Assembly: GCA_021782205.1 (NCBI GenBank)
Contig: JAJXVH010000017.1
Location: 1-38,267, forward strand
Direction of reading: 5' to 3'
DNA: 38,267 nucleotides
DNA from: a bacterium
Lineage (GTDB): Bacteria; Elusimicrobiota; Elusimicrobia; UBA1565; UBA9628
Part shown: in pieces, positions 34,428 through 38,267 of the stretch
Layout: each line of letters starts with the position of its first letter
Position numbering within the stretch: the stretch's first letter is position 1
Notes under the pieces: model-generated
Database searches by the model: none
Seen by the model: only the letters and a program-made list of their open reading frames with translations
Told to the model about the DNA's origin: nothing
Made by a program: the position numbers and the translations under genes

Positions 34428-35834
34428 TCAGACGGCCTCCTTGGCGGCCTGCGTCAGCGGCAGGCGCGCGACGAAACGCGAACCCGAGATTTTACCGGCC
34501 TCGACCCAGATGACTCCACGGTGAAGCTGCACGATCTTCGCGCAAATGGACAAGCCCAACCCGAAACCCGATTTCGGCGCGCCGCCTTCCAGCTGGCGGA
34601 ACTTCTCGAAGACCAAGGCGCGCTGGGACTCCGGGATGCCGGGGCCGTCGTCTTCCACCGAAAGCTCGATTTGATCGCCCCAGGCCGCGGCGCGCAGAGC
34701 CACGCGGCCGCCGCGCGGCGTGAACTTCAGCGCGTTGCCCACGAGGTTGTGCAGAAGCCGCTCGATGAGGCGCTCGTCGGCGGAGAACGTGGCCGGCGCG
34801 CCCGGCACGGGCGCGGCCTCAAGCCCGATGCCGCGCTCGTCGGCCAGCGGCTGGAACAGGCGCTGGACGCGCCGCAGCAGGGCCGGCACGTCCACGGGGG
34901 CGGGTGCCAGCCGCAGATGGCCGTTTTCGATGCGCGCGGCGTCGAGCGCGTCCTTGACGAACAAGGTGAGCTTCTCGCCGGACTGCTCGATCGCCTCGAA
35001 ATACGAGGCCTGCCGCTCATCGGGCGTCATGGACTTGCGCAAGAGGCGCAGGTAGCCCTGCACCGCGAACAGGGGCGCGCGCAGGTCGTGCGCGGCGGAT
35101 TGGAAAAATTCCTCCTTGAGCGCGTCCAGCCGCCTCTCCGCGGTCACGTCGCGCAAGGTCACCAGAACGCCGAAGTCGCCGCTGGCCGCGTCGTTGAACA
35201 TGGTCACGAAGCTGCGGTAGGTGAAGACGGCCTCGTCGGCGGCCGTGCGTTCGAAGAACCGTCCCAGCGTGTGATTCTTGAGGATGTCCTGGACCTCCAG
35301 GCGCCAGCGCTCCGGTTGGAGCGGCGTGAACAGCGCGCGGCCACCGGAGCGCACGTCCTCGGGCTTGGCGCCGAGCAGAGGCATGGCGGCCGCGTTGAGG
35401 AACTGCACGTCGCCGCGCATATTCGTCATGATCAGCGCGTCGGGGATCTTCTCGATGAGGGTCTGCAGGCGCGCGCGCTCGCGGCCCAGTTCGGCCTTCG
35501 CCTCGTCAAGGCTGTGCTGGAGGTCGCCCTGCGCGCGCGAGAACTGCCCGGCCAAACGCCGCCAGCCGCCCATGCGCGCGTCGTCGAGCGGGGTCGAAAG
35601 ATCTCCGGCAATCCAGCGCTCAAGGCCGCGTTCCAGCTCGCGCAGCGGGGCCACGAACCAGCGCCAGGCCAGAAGGGAGCCGGCCAGCGACGCCAGCGCC
35701 GAGGCCAGCGCGACCAGCGCCAGCGCCCACGGCGAGGCCGCGCCCAGGCGGCTGCCGATCCACCAGCCCGCCAGGCCGGTGGGCAGCGCGCCGACGGCGA
35801 ACATCACCCAGGAGGCGCGGCCGAAGAGGTCCAC
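34428..35834 (-). CDS. PAS-containing sensor histidine kinase
   Basis: 468 residues from a GTG start. Two close N-terminal membrane segments (~10-28 and ~36-58) with almost no periplasmic loop are followed by a HAMP-like linker (~60-105), a coiled coil, a PAS domain (~120-235: LIEKIPDALIMTNMRGDVQFLN), HisKA with FFQSAAHDLRAPLFAVQGYL (His249) and HATPase_c (NLVGNALKFTPRGG, DDGPGIPE, GFGLGLSI). The lack of a periplasmic domain suggests that it senses an internal or membrane signal. No response regulator gene is adjacent; one of the single-domain receivers could be its partner. It is co-transcribed with bioY. Confidence 0.92.
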   Translation of the reverse strand: MDLFGRASWVMFAVGALPTGLAGWWIGSRLGAASPWALALVALASALASLAGSLLAWRWFVAPLRELERGLERWIAGDLSTPLDDARMGGWRRLAGQFSRAQGDLQHSLDEAKAELGRERARLQTLIEKIPDALIMTNMRGDVQFLNAAAMPLLGAKPEDVRSGGRALFTPLQPERWRLEVQDILKNHTLGRFFERTAADEAVFTYRSFVTMFNDAASGDFGVLVTLRDVTAERRLDALKEEFFQSAAHDLRAPLFAVQGYLRLLRKSMTPDERQASYFEAIEQSGEKLTLFVKDALDAARIENGHLRLAPAPVDVPALLRRVQRLFQPLADERGIGLEAAPVPGAPATFSADERLIERLLHNLVGNALKFTPRGGRVALRAAAWGDQIELSVEDDGPGIPESQRALVFEKFRQLEGGAPKSGFGLGLSICAKIVQLHRGVIWVEAGKISGSRFVARLPLTQAAKEAV

Positions 35835-35841
35835 GGCGCGC

Positions 35842-35870
35842 AGTCTATCAAATCCCCTGGACGCCCGCCA
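35842..35870 (-). promoter_or_regulatory. Candidate leaderless promoter of the PAS kinase-bioY operon
   Basis: On the minus strand, TGGCGG (35865-35870), 17 nt and TAGACT (35842-35847) are followed after 7 nt by the GTG at 35834. The -35 is the same hexamer as that of the gene at 3245-3682. It overlaps the divergent promoter at 35858-35886. Confidence 0.4.
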
Positions 35871-35886
35871 TCGCGCCTGCTATGCT
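35858..35886 (+). promoter_or_regulatory. Candidate leaderless promoter of the CxxC exported protein
   Basis: TGGACG (35858-35863), 17 nt and TATGCT (35881-35886) are followed after 6 nt by the GTG at 35893. The fit with the start codon is close and no ribosome-binding site is present. Confidence 0.45.
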
Positions 35887-35892
35887 GAAACC

Positions 35893-36240
35893 GTGAAAGT
35901 TTCCGCGTGGGCCCTCGCCGTTTTTTTGCTCGTTCCTGGCGCGTTCGCGGCGCCGGCGCCGTCGGCCCGCGCCGACGCGCAACTGCCCGCCGGACGCTAC
36001 GCGGTCCCGCTGAAAGGGCTGCTGTGCGCGGTGTGCGCGCGCGCGATCGCGGCCGAGTGGTCGAAGCTGCCCGAGGTGGAGTCGGTGAAGCTCGGCTACG
36101 ACTCCGGGCCCGCGGTGGTCACGGTGCGTCTGGGGCGGACTTTGGCGATCGCTTCCTTGCGCCGCGCCTTGCGCCGCGCGGAGGAGGTCGCCAACCTTCG
36201 CGCGCGCTACGAACTGGGCGACGTCGCCTATCTCCCCTGA
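35893..36240 (+). CDS. Exported HMA-like (CxxC) small protein
   Basis: 115 residues from the GTG at 35893, which gives a signal peptide (MKVSAWALAVFLLVPGAFA, cleavage near AFA-A). The mature domain runs from ~33 to ~110: YAVPLKGLLCAVCARAIAAEW (CxxC at Cys45 and Cys48), then VESVKLGYDSGPAVVTV and a helix-strand end. This beta-alpha-beta-beta-alpha-beta layout with CxxC after the first strand is that of heavy-metal-associated domains (MerP/CopZ). A role in periplasmic metal binding is therefore likely, but the usual M/T-x-C-x-x-C context is altered (LLCAVC). The longer open frame upstream overlaps the kinase gene and was rejected. It is convergent with the csp gene. Confidence 0.7.
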   Translation: MKVSAWALAVFLLVPGAFAAPAPSARADAQLPAGRYAVPLKGLLCAVCARAIAAEWSKLPEVESVKLGYDSGPAVVTVRLGRTLAIASLRRALRRAEEVANLRARYELGDVAYLP

Positions 36241-36246
36241 AACGAA

Positions 36247-36272
36247 GAGGGCCCGCCTTTCGGCGAGCCCTC
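36247..36272. terminator. Hairpin terminator between convergent genes
   Basis: A 10-11-bp stem (36247-36257 with 36262-36272, one mismatch) has the loop TTTC. It lies between the stop of the CxxC gene (36240) and that of csp (36298). A short T-rich stretch follows on the minus-strand side, so it serves at least the csp gene. Confidence 0.6.
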
Positions 36273-36297
36273 CGTTGCGGCGGTCCGTCGCTCAGGC

Positions 36298-36501
36298 TTA
36301 GAGCTTGCGGATGTTACCGGCGCGGGGTCCCTTCGGGGACTCCTGCACTTCGAACTCCACGGCCTGGTTCTCGGCCAGGGACTTGAAGCCCTCGCCCATG
36401 ATCGCCGTGTGATGCGCGAACAAATCCTTGGAACCGTCGTCAGGGGTGATGAAGCCGAACCCCTTCTGGTCGTTGAACCACTTCACTTTTCCGGTCGGCA
36501 T
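36298..36501 (-). CDS. Cold-shock protein (CspA family)
   Basis: 67 residues, the standard length, starting at the ATG at 36501. [19 protein letters not shown] contains RNP1 (KGFGFI) and DLFAHHTAI is the RNP2 region, where the usual VFVH is LFAH. The C-terminal [10 protein letters not shown] matches the KGPQAANV end of the family. It is a cytoplasmic single-strand RNA/DNA-binding OB fold that acts as an RNA chaperone. An in-frame extension upstream to 36666 lies in the leader and is not coding. The gene has an extended -10 promoter and a ~63-nt leader, as csp genes usually do. Confidence 0.95.
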   Translation of the reverse strand: MPTGKVKWFNDQKGFGFITPDDGSKDLFAHHTAIMGEGFKSLAENQAVEFEVQESPKGPRAGNIRKL

Positions 36502-36571
36502 TGTGTCTGTATCCTCTTTCACGTACGTCGTACCGCGCTGTCGCGGCCAAAGCCCTCTCAGGCCTCGCGAT

Positions 36572-36580
36572 ATTATACCA
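36572..36580 (-). promoter_or_regulatory. Extended -10 promoter of the cold-shock gene
   Basis: The minus strand reads TGGTATAAT: a perfect -10 with the TGn extension. No good -35 is present, which fits an extended -10 promoter. The transcript would start near 36565 and have a ~63-nt untranslated leader. Confidence 0.6.
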
Positions 36581-36643
36581 CGGATCGCCCGCGGCGCGCG
36601 CTTGAATTTGACGCGCGGGCCCGCATAAAGGGACAATCCCGGC

Positions 36644-36880
36644 GTGGAGCCCACCGACCCGGTCAAGCTGGCGGAGTATCTGGAGAGGATGGTCGCGGGC
36701 CTGGAGCAGACGCGCGAGAATCTGAAGTTCGAGATTCCTTACTACAAGCCCGACGACATCCAGGGCCGCTACGCCAAGAAGTATCTGGCCTCCGTCGAGC
36801 AGCACATCGCCGACACGTCCAAGCGCCTGGAAGAACTGCGCAAGACCCTGCCCCCGGCCGCGAAGCCGAAAGGCGAGTAG
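36644..36880 (+). CDS. Small helical hypothetical protein
   Basis: 78 residues from a GTG start. The sequence is charged and helical: an [17 protein letters not shown] helix, a short [18 protein letters not shown] turn, and a second helix [20 protein letters not shown], ending in a Pro/Lys tail. It looks like a small coiled-coil hairpin with no cysteines, membrane segment or enzyme motif. I do not recognise a family. The gene is divergent from csp and ends 3 nt before the end of the convergent caspase gene. Good codon use and the helical periodicity support it as real. Confidence 0.6.
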   Translation: MEPTDPVKLAEYLERMVAGLEQTRENLKFEIPYYKPDDIQGRYAKKYLASVEQHIADTSKRLEELRKTLPPAAKPKGE

Positions 36881-36883
36881 CCC

Positions 36884-38267
36884 TCAGCCGGCCGCGGGCG
36901 CGGCGTCCCGGCGCAGGGGCATGGCGCGCTCGCCGTCGGGCGGGACGAGAAGCTGCGGGCTTTGATCGCGGCTGTCGCGCCGGGCCGCGTCCTCGACGCT
37001 GGGCTGGACGTAGTCGAACAAGCCCTGCACCGTGACCTCCCCCTCGGCCTCGGCCGCGCCGTTGAGGCCCTTGAGGAAGTAATACGTGAACAGGCCGTGC
37101 CCCTGGGAGGCATCGACGCCGGTGATCTCGTCGGAGGCGGACGCGCTGTAGACGATGAGGCGCGCCGCCGCACCCCGCGCCTCATCGACGCGCGTGACCA
37201 GCGGCCGCGCGCCCGAAGGCAGGACGGAGCGCCCGCCCGCGCCGGAAAAGCAGGAGTCCAGCGCCACGACCACGTCCGCGGCCGGAAGCGCGCTCAACTT
37301 GTCATACAGGCGCTTGAGCGGGTAGCCGGTGTCGGCCAGATACTTCGGATCTCCGTCCCAGGGCATCAGGTAGGAGGTGCCGCTTTGCGGGTCCGGCGCG
37401 CCGTGGCCGGCGAAGTAGACGAACACGCGCGAGCGCGCGTCCACGCGCTTGGGCAGCCAGGCTTCCACGTACTTGACCAGGCTGGAACGGGCGGCGCGGC
37501 TGTCGGTCAGCAGGATGATGTTGCGCTCCGGGTAGCCCAGGTGGAGCAGGTGATCGTGCATCGTCGCGGCGTCGCGCGCGGCGAAGTCCGCCTGGGGCAG
37601 GTTCTGATAGGACTCCACGCCGACGACCAGCGCGTAGCTGTCCGTGCTGACCGGCATCTGATAAGTGGGGATGTCCACGTCCGACGCGTAGGCCGGCGCC
37701 GCCGTGGACACGCTCACGACGGGCGCGGCCGCGGGGGCCGTCGAAGCGGCGGCGGAATACTCCGCCCGCGCCTGGGCGTAGGGCACGTACGATCCGCCGG
37801 CATAGACGTAGGCGACGCTCGGCGCCGCGGGGTTCTGCCACCACCAGTAGCCGCCGTTGTAGTAGTCCCAGCGCGCGGCGCCGGGATCATACCACCACCA
37901 GCGGTTGGCGTAGTAGCGCGTCCAGTAGTAGTTGGAGCCGTTATAGAAGCCGTACCAGTGATAGCCGCCCGTGTAGTAATGGACGTAGTTTCCGCCGTTG
38001 TAGGCGTGCCAGTAGTAGGTGTTGGGGCGCGTCTCCGTCCTCTGGACGTTGACGATCCCGGCCGCGGCGGGCGTGGCGAGAAAAGCCGCGTGCTGTACCG
38101 GCGGATGGAGAAGGGGCGCGCCTGCGACCACGACGCCGTGGGGCGGAGACTTGGGCGTCGCCGGCGGGACGGCGGGCTTGGCCGGCATCCACTCTTTCTT
38201 GGCCAACCGCGCGGGCGCGGGCGGCGGCGCGGCCGGCCGCTCGCGCGCGAACGCCCCGCCGCGGACC
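36884..38267 (-). CDS. Caspase-family (peptidase C14-like) protein with a Tyr/Trp-rich N-terminal region (5' end outside window)
   Basis: The frame stays open from the window edge to a TGA at 36884. A TTG at 38206 would give 440 aa, but the upstream Pro/Ala/Arg codons read on with no stop, so the true start (probably with a signal peptide) is outside. Counting from 38206: Pro-rich linker 1-60, a region at 64-126 where about 28 of 63 residues are Tyr, Trp or Phe with many Gly/Asn, an Ala/Ser/Pro linker, then a caspase-like domain ~188-420. Its catalytic dyad is His268 (VYFAGHGAP) and Cys319 (VALDSCFSG), in the fold order of bacterial orthocaspases. The fold cleaves after basic or acidic residues; specificity here is unknown. 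The aromatic region probably binds glycans or forms a surface matrix. Confidence 0.9.
   Translation of the reverse strand, partial: VRGGAFARERPAAPPPAPARLAKKEWMPAKPAVPPATPKSPPHGVVVAGAPLLHPPVQHAAFLATPAAAGIVNVQRTETRPNTYYWHAYNGGNYVHYYTGGYHWYGFYNGSNYYWTRYYANRWWWYDPGAARWDYYNGGYWWWQNPAAPSVAYVYAGGSYVPYAQARAEYSAAASTAPAAAPVVSVSTAAPAYASDVDIPTYQMPVSTDSYALVVGVESYQNLPQADFAARDAATMHDHLLHLGYPERNIILLTDSRAARSSLVKYVEAWLPKRVDARSRVFVYFAGHGAPDPQSGTSYLMPWDGDPKYLADTGYPLKRLYDKLSALPAADVVVALDSCFSGAGGRSVLPSGARPLVTRVDEARGAAARLIVYSASASDEITGVDASQGHGLFTYYFLKGLNGAAEAEGEVTVQGLFDYVQPSVEDAARRDSRDQSPQLLVPPDGERAMPLRRDAAPAAG

Overview
This is a GC-rich, densely coded bacterial window with 37 intact or edge-truncated protein genes and one decayed gene copy. 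A TolC-type outer-membrane channel, an RND pump, a lipoprotein adaptor and many Sec signal peptides point to a Gram-negative cell envelope. Ferredoxin-dependent 2-oxoacid oxidoreductase (KorAB), ADP-forming succinyl-CoA ligase, FixC/FixX-type electron transfer, BioY, and kinase/PP2C/FHA signalling together suggest an uncultivated, metabolically versatile lineage. An Elusimicrobiota-like genome is my guess, but the sequence alone cannot settle it. I saw no rRNA, tRNA, CRISPR array or complete insertion sequence.

Layout. 1-3682: the end of a small hypothetical gene and a strong hairpin terminator, then minus-strand genes for an exported ClpP-like protease with a coiled coil, a zinc-ribbon protein, a small exported cysteine-containing protein and a four-helix membrane protein. 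3783-4862: an Old Yellow Enzyme reductase. 4878-12454: a six-gene minus-strand operon (OmpR-type regulator, histidine kinase, PepSY protein, TolC-like channel, very short adaptor, RND permease). It is divergent from a ZIP metal transporter (12535-13266) whose start codon and -10 box sit in a Fur/Zur-like AT-rich inverted repeat. 13263-15198: a pair of SPFH/Band-7 membrane proteins. 15284-17307: a lone receiver protein followed by FixC and FixX. 17403-20724: a DUF2079 membrane protein and an asparagine-synthase-type amidotransferase, bracketed by one intact and one internally deleted copy of the receiver gene. 20954-21694: a TauE/SafE-like permease. 21707-23141: a CpaF/TadA-type ATPase whose end overlaps a third receiver paralogue. 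23206-28246: korA-korB-sucC-sucD, converting 2-oxoglutarate to succinate, with a perfect 24-bp inverted repeat between korB and sucC. 28366-33752: a CHASE2 Ser/Thr kinase, PP2C phosphatase, FHA protein and an exported protein. 33833-36240: a PAS histidine kinase with BioY, divergent from an exported CxxC (HMA-like) protein. 36298-38267: a cold-shock protein, a small helical protein and a caspase-family protein with an extraordinarily aromatic N-terminal region that runs off the window.

Two expression habits recur. Seven genes that head transcription units have a -10-like hexamer only 6-8 nt before the start codon and no Shine-Dalgarno sequence, implying leaderless mRNAs. Five operon junctions have the form stop-C-start with exactly one C between the codons, suggesting translational coupling. 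Metal handling (ZIP, RND operon, CxxC protein) and signal transduction (two histidine kinases, one OmpR regulator, two intact receivers and one remnant, one Ser/Thr kinase set) dominate the content.
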